Numbered from the stretch's first letter, positions 44,301 through 55,174 are shown. The stretch: DNA of 64,000 nt from Atrina japonica (GCA_030159075.1 BROG01000071.1:1553001-1617000); one strand, 5' to 3'. Notes: a model not told the origin generated them from the sequence alone. Numbers and translations: made by a program.

Positions 44301-45460
44301 GTCTTTACCGTTCGACCATTACAATACTTGAATTGATTGATAAAAATCAATATTAATCCGAATCACAATCGTAAATAGGTCTCTCCGATATTGAATGTTA
44401 CCCTGAACACTGGCATTGACAAAAGCAAAACAATATAACTAAGTTGTATTTTACAATCGTGCCGCCATGTCCAGTGGAGTAGGGCAGTTCATGATCATAT
44501 GTGTCAAGAATGATAAAGCCGAGAATGCAGTGGGACGAGTTTAAAATGGGTCAAGATCACCCAATATACTCGGCACGTGGACAATTTCAGAAGCGAATGT
44601 TTTGAAACGACGAAAAAGACAACTTTGCCTGACTTAGGTATGAAATGATGATGTACGAATATAAACGGAAAGGGTAATAAGAATAGAATGTATATTAACT
44701 GCAAATAGCACGTGTTTCTTGGACACTCGGTAATCTTCGTAAAAAATTACCGAAAGTTAATTGGCGGACAAAGAGTAACTGATATTACGGGTTACGTTTG
44801 GCAAGATTGTTGCAATTTTACACATGCATTTGTCTATTTGGAATATATATAAGATAAAATATTACATAAAAATTTTCACCTGCGATAGCTCATGTCACTT
44901 TAACGTCTTACACATGTCTTTACAATAACGATATCGCCTTTACCGTGACATACTATTTAACTGACATTTTACTAATGTCTTTAGATATAAGAGTAAACAA
45001 CACAGTTGTTTATTAATATTAAACTCTTAATACAGGAATTCGTAAAGAAAATATATTAATTTGTTAAACTTGTTGATTAAAAACATGTAAGAATTTAAAA
45101 CGTCATTTTTATTGACGACAAATACAATATGGTCTGAAATAAATGTTACCAAGATTTTCCAGCAAATGTTTCTAAAAATCAAACCATGGGCACAAGTTTA
45201 TTTTAACTATATTGAAATGGATGGGGGACCAATTTTCTTTATACTAAACAGGAATTTCAAAATACCCTCATTTATTACGGGATTTCGATGAAATAGGGGT
45301 TAATGTTTTCGGGTCGACTATAATTTTAAGAAAACTTGCCGAGATATTTTAAAATGGTTTCCTTCTCATTTTCCAAAATGTTCTGTGTAAAGAGAGTGAA
45401 TGATGAATACGACTGATCATCTTGGTGATTGGTATACATGGTACTTGATGCTCTAGCCAT
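33448..45460 (-). CDS. SABATH-type SAM-dependent methyltransferase, eight exons
   Basis: Eight exons (45460-45340, 43735-43634, 42654-42556, 41975-41885, 38068-37941, 36828-36716, 34543-34378, 33695-33448) join with consistent phase into 355 codons, a normal length for the SABATH/Methyltransf_7 family. Visible features: N-terminal MYTNHQDDQSY (the family's Y-x-N-S-x-x-Q-like substrate and SAM site), SAM motif I TLADFGTADGGNIIIQ, LEDQSFNNFNTLF, SMYRKCLPSNS, LQWLSD, GGYFLVVLP and a C-terminal helical end. These enzymes transfer methyl from SAM to carboxylates or ring nitrogens of small molecules. Animal members are little characterised and the substrate is unknown. The first intron appears to be GC-AG. 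Introns contain transposons and (TA)n arrays. No in-frame stop was found. Confidence 0.88.
34092..34187. repeat. (TA)n microsatellite in methyltransferase intron 7
   Basis: About 47 TA units; flanking IYIY frames are artefacts. Confidence 0.99.
34378..34543 (-). CDS. Methyltransferase exon 7
   Basis: Bracketed by taacttttag and gtaaaata; 55 codons plus one base. Contains DEFRNINVPEHTVQPIEDFL and then the LGLEVVSSNTFDLV strand segment. Confidence 0.87.
35035..35565 (+). pseudogene. YIDD-type reverse transcriptase relic (C-terminal part) with tail
   Basis: The plus-strand frame to 35411 reads SYLHILLTIDTDGKSATKLY, DKRDDFGFPIVHF, YGVYISQMIRFARACLTYEH and RLMSTFRKFYGRYDSLVCDY, the region following the YIDD box in the same family as 26159-27030. 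The catalytic half is missing, so the copy is 5' truncated within methyltransferase intron 6. The tail 35412-35565 (ggtgtgacctgtcgacaggg, gatgcttactcc) is shared with the other relics. The frame itself is still open over about 125 codons, so it is a younger insertion than the 26 kb copy. Confidence 0.75.
36325..36478. mobile_element. MITE, inverted and diverged copy of 31916-32087
   Basis: Same internal sequence in reverse (gctaaaccaacttaaaacac, ggggctaagccccaattttc) with one recognisable end, ccgacacctatg. Lies in the same methyltransferase intron as the 35035 relic. Confidence 0.75.
36716..36828 (-). CDS. Methyltransferase exon 6
   Basis: Acceptor tgttttttttcag, donor gtaacg; 113 bp. In the correct phase it encodes GYFLVVLPTDSEKKAGCILR and DMVDDDIITM. 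The open frame WILFSRTTHRL in another phase is a shadow. Confidence 0.87.
37525..37650 (+). repeat. SINE-like dispersed repeat fragment
   Basis: tttgatttgatatgattttt followed by gttttacgccatactcaaca and a ccggttacccgggtaaagac end; related to 32975-33105. Confidence 0.6.
37941..38068 (-). CDS. Methyltransferase exon 5
   Basis: Acceptor cttaatttcag, donor gttaatat; 128 bp. Encodes PVRIRAGISVYDADEEELQS and WKRFLTNRGTEMKP, the helix before the GGYFLVV strand. Confidence 0.88.
38300..38388. repeat. (TA)n microsatellite in methyltransferase intron 4
   Basis: About 44 TA units. Confidence 0.99.
38471..40651. mobile_element. Candidate 2.2-kb non-autonomous DNA transposon
   Basis: The left end gcagccctttttacaaaaaa and the right end (reverse complement gcagccttttcacaaaaaat) are inverted repeats. 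Both ends are followed by many copies of the subterminal words tcttaag, cttacga and tcttacg. The interior has no open frame with a recognisable domain, so any transposase would be supplied in trans. The target duplication could not be decided. It sits in the large methyltransferase intron 4. Confidence 0.65.
40925..41085 (-). repeat. 3'-tail fragment of the YIDD retroelement family
   Basis: Contains ctcagataccaaaatataaa, caggatgttcaggatac and ggaggagtaagcatcccctg, matching the tails at 26159-26435 and 35412-35565. A further short fragment with ctcagataccaaagtgtaaa is at 46020-46100. Confidence 0.6.
41885..41975 (-). CDS. Methyltransferase exon 4
   Basis: Acceptor catctgttag, donor gtaatact; 91 bp with phases 2 and 2. 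Encodes SGTSMYRKCLPSNSINFGFS followed by TLALQWLSD, the family signature before the substrate-binding Trp region. Confidence 0.87.
42556..42654 (-). CDS. Methyltransferase exon 3
   Basis: Acceptor cgcattttcag, donor gtatgagg; 99 bp. Encodes HIETVKGNKQEIIIILEDQS and FNNFNTLFGTVK, corresponding to the family's D-x-x-x-N-D-F-N-x-L-F motif. Confidence 0.88.
43634..43735 (-). CDS. Methyltransferase exon 2 (SAM motif I)
   Basis: Acceptor ttttacaattcag, donor gtattttgg; 102 bp. Encodes EMLNQQSHDAVITLADFGTA and DGGNIIIQMNCMI; the LADFGTADGG loop is the SAM-binding motif I. Confidence 0.88.
44385..44850 (+). repeat. ~450-bp dispersed repeat, copy 2
   Basis: Direct-orientation copy of 21498-21965 with small indels, located in methyltransferase intron 1. 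Confidence 0.8.
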
Positions 45461-45476
45461 TATTAAAAACACGCAC
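45340..45476 (-). CDS. Methyltransferase first coding exon, GC donor
   Basis: Acceptor acgtttacag at 45477; ATG at 45460; 40 codons plus one base. Encodes MARASSTMYTNHQDDQSYSS and FTLFTQNILENEKETILKYL. Phase matches exon 2 only if the intron begins at G|GCAAGT, the known strong context of GC-AG introns. A GT donor three bases further in would break the phase. Confidence 0.75.
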
Positions 45477-45529
45477 CTGTAAACGTAAAAATAACAATTG
45501 AGTATGAGCGTTAAAGATATGTGTTTCTA

Positions 45530-46372
45530 GAATCACAAGCTGACTCATTCCAAGACGTTCTTCAAGTAACAAGAGATACCAGAGGGATCTTGGCACCCAC
45601 CATGGAATGTTCTATGTCTGATCTATGACAAACTGTTTTTTCTCTTCTTCTCTCTTATTTTGTGTCTCAACATTGAATTTGAACTTAAATCTATATTTCT
45701 GTGAAATACTTTTTTTTTTACTAATAAAGCGAAACTGAACTTGAACATATTACATTTAAAGAGAGAATGGAATTAAACATGGCCGACAGGTGTCTCGAAC
45801 AGATCCTGACAGATCTCTCTGAAAATATAATATGTACATCTAGACCTCATGGGGAACCTCCATAATCAATTTCGAAAAGGTTCCTTCAGTACATTCTCAG
45901 AAATACATACTTCCATTGTCAAAATCCAAGATGGCCACCTGTCAGCCATTTCGGATTCCAATCTCTCTGAAAATGTTATATGTACAACTAGTCCTCACGG
46001 GGAACCTTCGTGTATAAAAAGTCTCAGATACCAAAGTGTAAATCATAAGGATGTCCAGGATATAGGTACAAATCGTGTAGAAATGGACAAATCCCTTCAG
46101 TCCTTTCTCTGGAGAAGCGGTAACAAACTTTCTTTGGTCAAAATCCAAGATGGACGCCTGTCGGTCATGTTGGATTCTGATTTATCTAAAAATGTAATGT
46201 GCACAACTAGACCTCAAGAAGAACCTTCATGTCAAATTTCAAGGAGATCCCTTCAGTCCTTTATGAGAACTAGTGGTAACAAGACGGACGGACGGACGGA
46301 CCACGGATGCAAGGTCATATGAATAGCCCACCATCAACAGATGGTAGGCTAAACAGATGGTGGGCTAAAAAG
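45530..46372 (+). repeat. Dispersed tandem-unit repeat with terminal hairpin
   Basis: Same family as 3240-4380. It begins at the agagggatcttggcaccc block, continues through units with ccaagatggccacctgtcag, then gacggacggacggacc, and ends in agcccaccatcaacagatgg / cagatggtgggct, a perfect inverted repeat close to the 3' end. Confidence 0.8.
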
Positions 46373-46859
46373 CGACCCATTGACCTGGAATAATGTATAG
46401 AAAGGTGTATACCATTACGATTATGGCTTAATGATCTACATTCACACAACACAGCATTCCCCGTGAAACAGCCAGGATAGTATGTTCAAGTTGGGAACGG
46501 GACACTTGTAATATAATATAACATATCAAAACAATATCATTATTGTTTGTAAAACTGAAAATAAAATAATGAAAAATGTGTCTAGTAATATCGAAATAGT
46601 ATCTTTGAAAATTATAGTAATAATTTGAGGAGAAGAGAAGAGCAGAGATTATCGATATATCATTTATTGATTATAATATTGGGATGTATTTCAATTTACG
46701 ATCTCTCTGATATTATATTTCGGGGATATAAAGAGAGTCAAAATGCATTATTACATGGTTACAGAGAAGTATACATGTATATACAAATATCTCTAAACAA
46801 TACTCTCGAATGTTAAGGTCAAAATAATCCTTACATATAATTTACATGAATTAACTTAC

Positions 46860-46920
46860 TTTCGGGATGAAATGCAACGGACACCACCAAATAAACAAAA
46901 TATCAATTGTGTAGATAGTT
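46860..46920 (-). other. Candidate 5' UTR exon upstream of the methyltransferase
   Basis: A 61-bp segment bracketed by caattaacag and gtaagttaat on the minus strand. It contains no ATG, so splicing it to 45476 would leave ATG 45460 as the first start codon. Supported only by splice-site quality and position. Confidence 0.35.
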
Positions 46921-47154
46921 CTGTTAATTGAATATGTATTATATTGGGTAACAATTTGAAGTATCCACTAATTATCATCATCACATTATGCCAAAGATAC
47001 AATGACCGAAAGCTTTATTCGTTAGAAATACTTCAGCAGTCGTGTCTTGACATACATTGTCGTCCCTCAACAGAACCTTACATAATATAAATCAGCAGTA
47101 CAAATTGCGCACTAACTGAACTTAATTTCAAAGGAATGAATATTATAAGTAAAC

Positions 47155-47360
47155 TTGAACATTCATCAAATGAAGAACAATTGCGAATCCCGAACGGGAT
47201 AAGACCAGGTGTCCGGTAGGAGTCAGCATCTTTGCTGGCATGCCACACCCGTCGCAAACGTTCCATGGAAACCTTTCTAGTCAAATTCGGTGAAAAGGTC
47301 AATTTTGGTGATAAGGTCAAGTTTGGTGAAAAGCACGATTGGTGAAAGGAAGTCACTGTC
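47155..47360 (-). repeat. Retroelement-tail-like repeat
   Basis: On the minus strand tttggtgaaaag-like sequence precedes ttccatggaaacgtttgcga, cgggtgtggcatgccagc and tgactcc. The same sequence occurs on the plus strand at 55880-56070. It resembles a diverged version of the cgggtgtgac...gatgcttactcc tails. Confidence 0.65.
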
Positions 47361-48950
47361 TGTGGTCGTTCTCCAGAATACTATCTAGTAGGAAGGATTA
47401 TTTGCTAAATTCCAAGTTTCAGCGATTTTTGTGTAATCTATATGGATTTTACCCCCAAACTTCTAAGTAGCCAGAGTGCTAACAAAGCTCATTTTGTAGC
47501 ATTTTTGATAGGCTTTCTGAAAATTATGCTCTCCAAAAACATGTTGGTAAAAGCTAGGTTATAAGTGACTTAAAGTCTAATGCTTTTTTCACAAACTTCT
47601 GTTTTAAAAATTGATTTTTTACCCCAAAACATCAAATATGATACACAATGGCTGTTCGATGGGTCCATACATGTTATTTAAGATATCTGCCATACAACCA
47701 GTATTTTCATAGCAAACAGTGGCCATTAAATGAGGGATTAATTGAGGTTTTCCAGTTTTCAGCGATTTCTGTTCATTTTCTATGTTTTTACCCCGAAACT
47801 CCTAAAGGCCCCAACGCCCAGAGTGTTAACATATCTCATTTTGTTGCATTTTTATAAGCTTTCAGAAAAAACATAACCTTCTAAGTTCCCTTGGGGTGGG
47901 GGAACAAACACATTATTAGCCAGGCCGACTAATTAATCTACACATGAGCAAAATGATCTAACATCTTGTTTGCGGCCCAGTACTATCATACACTGACCAT
48001 GATAAATGTGGAGTAATATTTGAAATTCAATCTGATCAAAACTTGTCAAAACTCCAAGATATGACTGTATCGAGTGTCACTCTAAACAGAACTTTGTCGA
48101 GATGAAGAAATAAGGCTAGATTTATATAGTAAATAATGTAATACATCTTCATCGTACAAAATGGATTTAGTCCAGTCAAAGTATGCAACATAGGGGTCTA
48201 ACCATGAAAAAATTGCAACACAAAATTTTTCTTTTGATAAGATTAGGTTAATATGTTGGCTTCTAAATGACAAATTGTTTACCACTATCAACCCCGTGGA
48301 AAAGGAATTTTTTTTAGAAATTAAACAAAAACTAATTCAAAACTTGAGAAAAACTGGAAAAATCGTTGTATTCAACAAAAGTGTATCAAAATAAAAAAAC
48401 TAACTGATTTTATTTACTTGAGAGATAACAAACTTTATAAAATAAAGTGGTTTATATTGCTTAGCATCATTTCAAATGTCCAGTTTTTTTAAGGAAAAAT
48501 ATTGTTTTTTGGTGGAAAATCACAAATTTCTGGACATTTGTTGCACGCTCGAAAACATGATTTTGAATCAATAGTAGTTTACTAATAGATGATGCAAAAT
48601 AAGTTCATGATGCCTAGCAATTTTAAAGTTAAAATTTCATGGGGAAAATTGTGTAATTTCCTTTAAAAGTCACAGAAAACTGGAATGTTTATCATGGTAT
48701 TGTATAAGGAAAAAATCAAATAAAGTTTAATAATGTAACTTTTTCCAGTGATTATTACTATTAACCGTACCGTTCACTTTAAAATCCTCACAGATAGGAA
48801 AATACTAATTTTGATTTTTTATCAATATCAATAATTTGTATTTTTAATAAATCAGTATGTATATCAATCTTTTTTATTTGCGTCATTTCCATAAACAGTA
48901 TTACATATGACATTATATTCCATATGCTTGTATAATGTTTATTCAAGAAG
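47361..48950. other. No gene recognised; internal duplication
   Basis: Blocks at about 47415-47540 and 47750-47880 are diverged copies (tttcagcgatttttgtg / tttcagcgatttctgtt, gttttacccc, gctcattttgtagcattttt). The rest is AT-rich without a supported feature. Confidence 0.4.
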
Positions 48951-48959
48951 AACTGGGTT

Positions 48960-51900
48960 ATTCGGCTTCGGCTTCATTCAGATTCATTATCCCCAATGCA
49001 CACATCAGCGTTTTCACAGTTTTCACAGTTTATCCCGCGACATTCGCCACATCCAACTGAACATGAAACACCATGTCTGCGACACGTACACCTTTTTGTG
49101 TGTCACACACCCTGTTTTACATTTACACCTAATAATTGATAAAAGATCATCTGGTGCTGCTGATAAATTAGTTTTGATAGGAACTAACTTTCCTCTATCT
49201 ATTTCCCATCCATATTGTTTTGGATCTAATGTCCTCCCAGTCCAGGCTTGGACTTGATGATAGGTTCGTAAACTATGAAAATGATTGGCAGCTGAAGTAG
49301 GTGGTAGTTCATGAACTTGAACCGAACTATGACGTGACATTGTCTTCGTTACAAATTTACGATATCGCAGTTGATCCAGAGATTCATTTTTGGTCCCCGA
49401 AAACAGGTCGCATATGATTGATTCTCCAGCCAATGATATACTCTCTTTATTCAGACTAGTCTCATCGCAAAAGAATACTGATGCACTGGTGTGTAGTGAC
49501 GGCGTGTTGATGAATTTCCTAAGGGTTTGTAATTTGCCTAAGCCAAATATTCGGGACGTTGTGTCACAACCTGTAATTGCATGTATTAAAGGTAAAATCT
49601 GACATACTTTCACCTTTAAGAAGCAATGATGTTTTGCGTATGCTCCAGATCTTGTGATCCTTGTGGTGGCGGTCAGAATAGAATATTACATCATTGGCAC
49701 ATTGAGGGTCATACATATGAATCAAAAAGAAACAAGAAGATCAGTGTCCTCACCAATAACGGCGACAGATGCAGCAACAGATTTATCTATGGCTGTTTTA
49801 ACAATAAGCACATCTGCATCTGCTGGAGCATATAATACATTACATCCCTTACGTTCTAAAGCTGGCGCCAAGGAGGTTTACAAACTGCTTCTTGTTCTCT
49901 TGATTTGAAAGAAAAACTTCTTTCTTTTGAATTCAAAGTAGAGAGCTTAGATAGAGCTACACTTCTGCCCACAATTCCCTTAGATCTACGCAAATGAGTT
50001 ATGTCCTTCGTAGATGGGCCATCTGGATAACCATCAAAAACAATGGTTGCATGACCGAATTTCTTAATGACATAATTTGAACAGCAATCGATGATTTGTC
50101 CAAATGATGTTTTTTGTTCCCATGGAAGCTTATAGATGAGAGACCCACCATCTAGCACATATTCAAATTCTCTGGTAGAATTGGATGTTGAGGCAGAGCA
50201 GTCGCCCATTGTCCATACTGCGCTGGCCAGGGTTGATTTTTGTGCTATGCGAGGAAGACCACCAGAATCAAAGAGTGAAGAAGGGTGAGTGGAAAGTTCA
50301 TATGAAAACAGAACTGAGATATCGGGATAAACAATTCTAGAAAAAGTTATCAGTCTTTGAAAGAGAAGCTGGGGGTCTACATGCATTTCAGTATCGTCTA
50401 CTTTGACTGCAAGTTTTGAATTTAGAGTAACGGCTTGTTTAGACCTTTTAAAACGAGTATCCTGATAAAGACTCTCCTGGTAACGAGTTTACTATTTTTT
50501 GAGTCCAATCTCTTTACAAATATCAACATTCACTTTTTCGTCGGCAATAATACCAGTTTTCAATCGACCGAAGACCCTCATTTCCATCAAAAGGATTTCT
50601 TTCAATAATGTGTTTTAGGACTTTGAAGGCATCATTATCATCACGTGCTTGTCTAGCTTTTCCAGACTCCTTATGCTGGTCACTTGTGTGGTAGTCTATT
50701 CCAGTAAGAGTTTTGCATTGCGTAATTCATTTCCGCACAAGCTGGAGATGAAAACAACCATTGGACTCGCTGGAATTCTGTCATGCCCCTTCCTCTTGTT
50801 AAACCACCAGATGTTTTCATGGCCCTCATGAGTACCTGTTCTATGACCACATCACTAGAGAGTCCTGCCCAATATCGGTCGGACCGACGTATAACATGAT
50901 GACCAGCTTCAAACATTGCATGGATATCTGGGTGTCTGCATTCAAGTTGTTGCATTTCGCATAAATAGACATAAGCGGATTTTAGATAAAGATTGTGGCC
51001 AGCTGCTGCAAGGTAGGGTTAGCATCAGAGATATTGTCTTTTGATGAAGTTTCCAATTACCAGTCCTTTCTGCCTCGAGAAACTTATGGAGAAGATGTAT
51101 CATGTTTAAGTAGTGTAACCACAACCGTGCAGTTCGTTTGTTTTCCAGGGAGGCCTTTTCTTGTTCAATCCTCGAAGATATGTTTTCGAAGATTTCATTC
51201 CCGCTCATATCAACCAAGGTAAGTTCCCTGTCTTTCAATGAATCGTACATAGAACATGCTTTTTCAAGAACTGGATCCGAATTTTGTGGTAGAAATTCGC
51301 TCTCAGAATAAATGCGATTGGGTGGGTCTGATAGTGCCTCCAAACTTTCAGAAACGTTAGTGTCCTCACTAGTTGATAAAAATTGGTTTATACGGTCTCC
51401 AATAACACTGTCAAGATCCAAATCAAAAGTTCTTGCGAGGAGGATTGCATTGAGGGCTGAATAAACAAGATTGTGGCCCCTAATGGCCCGTGAAACCGCT
51501 TTGCCTGAAATCATATGACCCACAGTATTTGGAGCAAACACGGTTTCGAAAACTTCATGAAGTCCTGATCCAGACATGAGATGTCCAATTGCACCTAGAA
51601 AACTCATCTCTAGATGAAACCCACCTAAGCGTAAAATCATTGTCTTTAATACACTGTCCTCTAATTCGTTTGATATTATTTGATGAGCCTTCCAGTACAA
51701 AGGCTGGTCAAAAGTTATAACAGGGTCCGTTTATATTTTGATGCTTCTTTGCAAACAAATTGCAATGTTGAATAGATGCATGTCATATCACTAGGAGGAA
51801 GATCAATCATAGGAAAGAAAATGGTGGTAGATTGTCCAGGATACTGCCCATTCCGAAACATTTGCATGAATCCAGACCAAGAAGGGCGGGGAGTTCGAAG

Positions 51901-53432
51901 GGGCCAGATGATACTGCATAAGAGATCTGCATACCAAAACTTATCATCAACATCAATTTCTCGTAGCTTAGTGAAGTATTTTTCTTTTGTCTGTGGCCGC
52001 TGGTAATACAGTACTTCTACACTTCCAGCCTCTAAAAACAGATTCTTTAATCACTTCACGTCGTGGGATTTCTCTGTTGAATTTTTGAACCCGGAGTAAA
52101 GCTACCAATTATGCCCATACCATGGAACGTTCCATGTCCGTCAATTGTACATGAATTATGGTCTACATTATCAGCAATAAACTGAAGAAAGCTTTCGTCT
52201 TTTAACTCAAACTGGGTTTGCTCTTGTTCAACAGCTGCATTTGATTGGTAGCGCTTAACCTCAGAATAAGATGCAGAAAAGCCAAGACTGTTGAGAGTAT
52301 CTAAAAGGAATCTTGAGGCAAATTGTTGGTGGAGTTGAACGCCAAGGCTTATTTGAAGTGGTGCCAAAAGTGCCCTTGGTCTTGATGCTTGCATAATAGC
52401 CTGTCCGATTGACGCAATTTTGACGTCATTTTTACAGCTTTGCAGAAAAATATTTGACAATAGCAATTTGAGAGATTCCGGGACGTATGAGGTTTGAGAA
52501 GCTATAGATTCAATCTCTGAGGGTGAGGGATAAAAGGCTGTTGAACATTGAATGGCTTTTATGTCACTGAGGATAAGTTTAGCTGCAGCTTTAATTATGG
52601 CCTCTTTGTCAGACGATGTTTTCGGTCGCTTGTAGAAGTCGTATAAAATTGATTTGGCAGAATAACAGAAAGTGACAACATTCGGAAGACCGTTTATTTC
52701 GGTGATCAAAATATCAGTACCAAAATGTTTCTTAAGCTTTTCTTTCATATATCTACATGTGTATGGTTCATCGCAGAACTCTGCCATCTTTTTTGTCAGG
52801 TCCAAAATAGTAATTTGTTCATTATCATTACTCGCAAAATAAGCACATGTTTTTGAAAATGCTTCTTCTTGTTGGTTTTGACAAGGTCTTCCTGATGTGC
52901 GTTTTAGTTTAGCAGGAATGGGGGAAAATGCAATTGGTAAATTTTTACCCGTCCTGAAATTTTACGCTGCAAGATTGATGGTATAAAGCATCGGCAGCAT
53001 GGAGATCATTCACACATGATATACGACCCTTTACTACATGTCCCCAATCATCATTTCGTTTTTCACAAATTTCAAATAGTTTCTTTTGAAATTCAATTGT
53101 ACGAACGGGATGAACATCTAAACCTCTTTTTCTTTTGATATATTTTGCGGGCAAACCACAGAAAATGCAATGGTCTTGAAAACTGAAAGTCTCTGATGAT
53201 CGTAATACCTTTTTTGTATCATTTGTTTTATCTAACTGTATCGACTGTTCTATATATATTTTGGGTGAGTAAATTTTTGTCGACACTTTCTGTGTACAAA
53301 ATCACCAGGTGAAGCTATATCAGATTCACCTCTCTTTCTGGACGCTAAATTTATGCTTGTACAACCTTTCTCTGTGAGCACACTGAGTTGGTCGCCCGTG
53401 GTACTCTCTTTGCATATAATGCATGCCTCCAT
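48960..53432 (-). pseudogene. Decayed repetitive ORF: PIN/FEN1-like nuclease with cysteine-rich tail
   Basis: Nine or more minus-strand frame segments line up in order over 4.4 kb without introns. N-terminal zinc clusters: MEACIICKES, CRQKF, CIFCGLPAKY. Then ADNVDHNSCTIDGHGTFHGM (52.2 kb), LGGFHLEMSFLGAIGHLMSG (51.6 kb), YWAGLSSDVVIEQVLMRAMK (50.8 kb), ATIVFDGYPDGPSTKDITHL (50.1 kb), DADVLIVKTAIDKS and AVIGEDTDLLV (49.8 kb), and HAITGCDTTSRIFGLGK (49.6 kb). The last blocks resemble the FEN1/XPG fold: catalytic D, EDTDLL and an H2TH-like GCD(T)x(S)xxGxGK. A C-terminal CXC-rich block follows after a frameshift near 49100. I recognise it as a multi-copy family in marine invertebrates; its function and any mobile-element status are unproven. 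Confidence 0.75.
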
Positions 53433-53449
53433 GATGAAAATTCAAAATT

Positions 53450-54760
53450 TTGATAGACTGGAATGATAATTTTCCTCCAAATAACGTTTGAATATGCTTT
53501 AAATAACAATAATTACGTCAAACAAACGAGTGTAAATTACGGGAGGAAGGCCTTTTAATACATATATATAGCACAAATATGATTTAAGTATGGGGTAAAT
53601 GGCAATAAATTAAATGAAATTAATTTATATATAACCATTAAATCAAGTATAAAAACAATTTTTCAAAGTAAAATACGTATAATATACGTAAAACGAGAAA
53701 TCTAAAAACTGCAATTGTCGTAATACTATGAAAATAGTTACCCTAATGGGCGTCCATACATGGATTTTTTAAACACGACGCTACAGTTTATATGATTTTA
53801 ATTCTTGCTTTAGATAATGGGCAAATCTTATGTATTACACATTGCCGATATTGTATAAAATCGTACTCTATCAAATTTGTGTGCAGTTTTAGACACTATT
53901 TTTAAGTAATAGATCTATTGCTTCGAATTCGAAAAAGTTGATTCGCACTTCTCGATCATCACCGGAAGTACAAACTACAAAACACTAAATACATTCGGAT
54001 TTTACCATTGATATATATTAATAAGTTGATATGATATATTATATCGCTGTCAAAAAGTTACTGATCTGCATACATACATTATCAATAATCTTTTGGAATT
54101 GTTTTAAAATTAATCACGATGTTTTATAGAAATTATTTCATTATTTCGATATCCGGATTTAATATCACCACACGTCAAAAGTTGTATGGAAGCGCGCGGT
54201 CGAGCATTAACAAATGAACAAAATTTTATTGTTGAAAATTAATACTTTCCACATCGAATTTTTTGGTAGACTTTTTTTATTCATATTTATAACATCATAT
54301 TCAAATGTGTAGAACACATAAAGATTGTGTTGCAATTAGTTCAAGGTACTGTGACAATTTGACTGGACTAATTAGCTTTTGCACTTGGACGATTGCAGGA
54401 CAGATTATCATTTGAGCACGTGATCCATGACAATTTGTGATTAATATTATAAACATAATACCAAAGTTATAATACTCAAGACGATCGTTTCTGTCAACTA
54501 AATCAACATCTGTAGCACACTGTACTGCCTACAGGCCCATATCGCAATATATCTAGGTCATGTTATGATGTTATAACCAGAACCACAGACCACAAAAAAT
54601 GAAAGTTCGCTTCGTAATTACAACAGAAGAAAAGAGTTGGGCCTAGTGCAACTTTGTCAAGCATCTCTGATAAACAGGTCGATTTGTTTGCTTTCACTGG
54701 ATATTCCTATCAGAAACAATTCGACACTCGTGTCGTGTAAAATCAGGCCGTGTGAAATAC
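53450..54760. other. No gene recognised
   Basis: AT-rich. An ETS-like caccggaagtac near 53960 could belong to a promoter. An inverted fragment of the 31680/61735 repeat lies near 54440-54515. Confidence 0.35.
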
Positions 54761-54764
54761 TTAC

Positions 54765-54807
54765 GTGAGTTACGTACGCATCAGTCATCATGATTCCTAG
54801 CTGATTG
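54765..54807 (-). CDS. Candidate 43-bp exon, gene unidentified
   Basis: Bracketed by acattttttag and gtaagtattt on the minus strand. The single open phase reads NQLGIMMTDAYVTH. No neighbouring exon of compatible phase was identified; it could alternatively be a 5' leader exon. Confidence 0.35.
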
Positions 54808-54876
54808 CTAAAAAATGTCAAATAAAATGGGTACTTTCAATTGTCATGAATGCATATTAGCGGTCTCCCTTCTCGT

Positions 54877-55164
54877 TTTGTTTGTTTGTTTATTGTTGTT
54901 TAACGTCCCACTCAAGAATATTTCACTCATATGGAGACGTCACCAAATGCCGATGAAGGGCTTCAAATTTTGGCCTATGCTCGGCACTTACGGCCATTGA
55001 GCAGTGAGGATTCTTTAAACGTGCCGACACCTACTGTGACACGGGACCTCCAGTTTTTACTGTCTCATCCGAAAGACAGGAAACCAACCTGTCGCCGGAG
55101 GGACTCGAACTCACGACCTCACGATCCAGAGTCGAGCGCGCTACCGACTGAGCCAGGCCGGCTC
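54877..55164 (-). mobile_element. tRNA-derived SINE (inverted, well preserved)
   Basis: Plus strand: gtttgtttgtttattgttgt tail first, then cccactcaagaatatttcac, ending in the tRNA-like head complement gggactcgaactcacgacct and actgagccaggccggctc (box B and A on the minus strand). The 10-bp duplication cccttctcgt lies at 54867-54876 and 55165-55174. This is the least decayed copy in the window. The ORFs overlapping it are artefacts. Confidence 0.93.
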
Positions 55165-55174
55165 CCCTTCTCGT

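Noticed and set aside
45336..45340. GT donor (GGCAA|GTTTTC) for methyltransferase exon 1
   Set aside because: It puts exon 2 out of phase; the GC donor four bases earlier keeps the frame and matches the GC-AG consensus.
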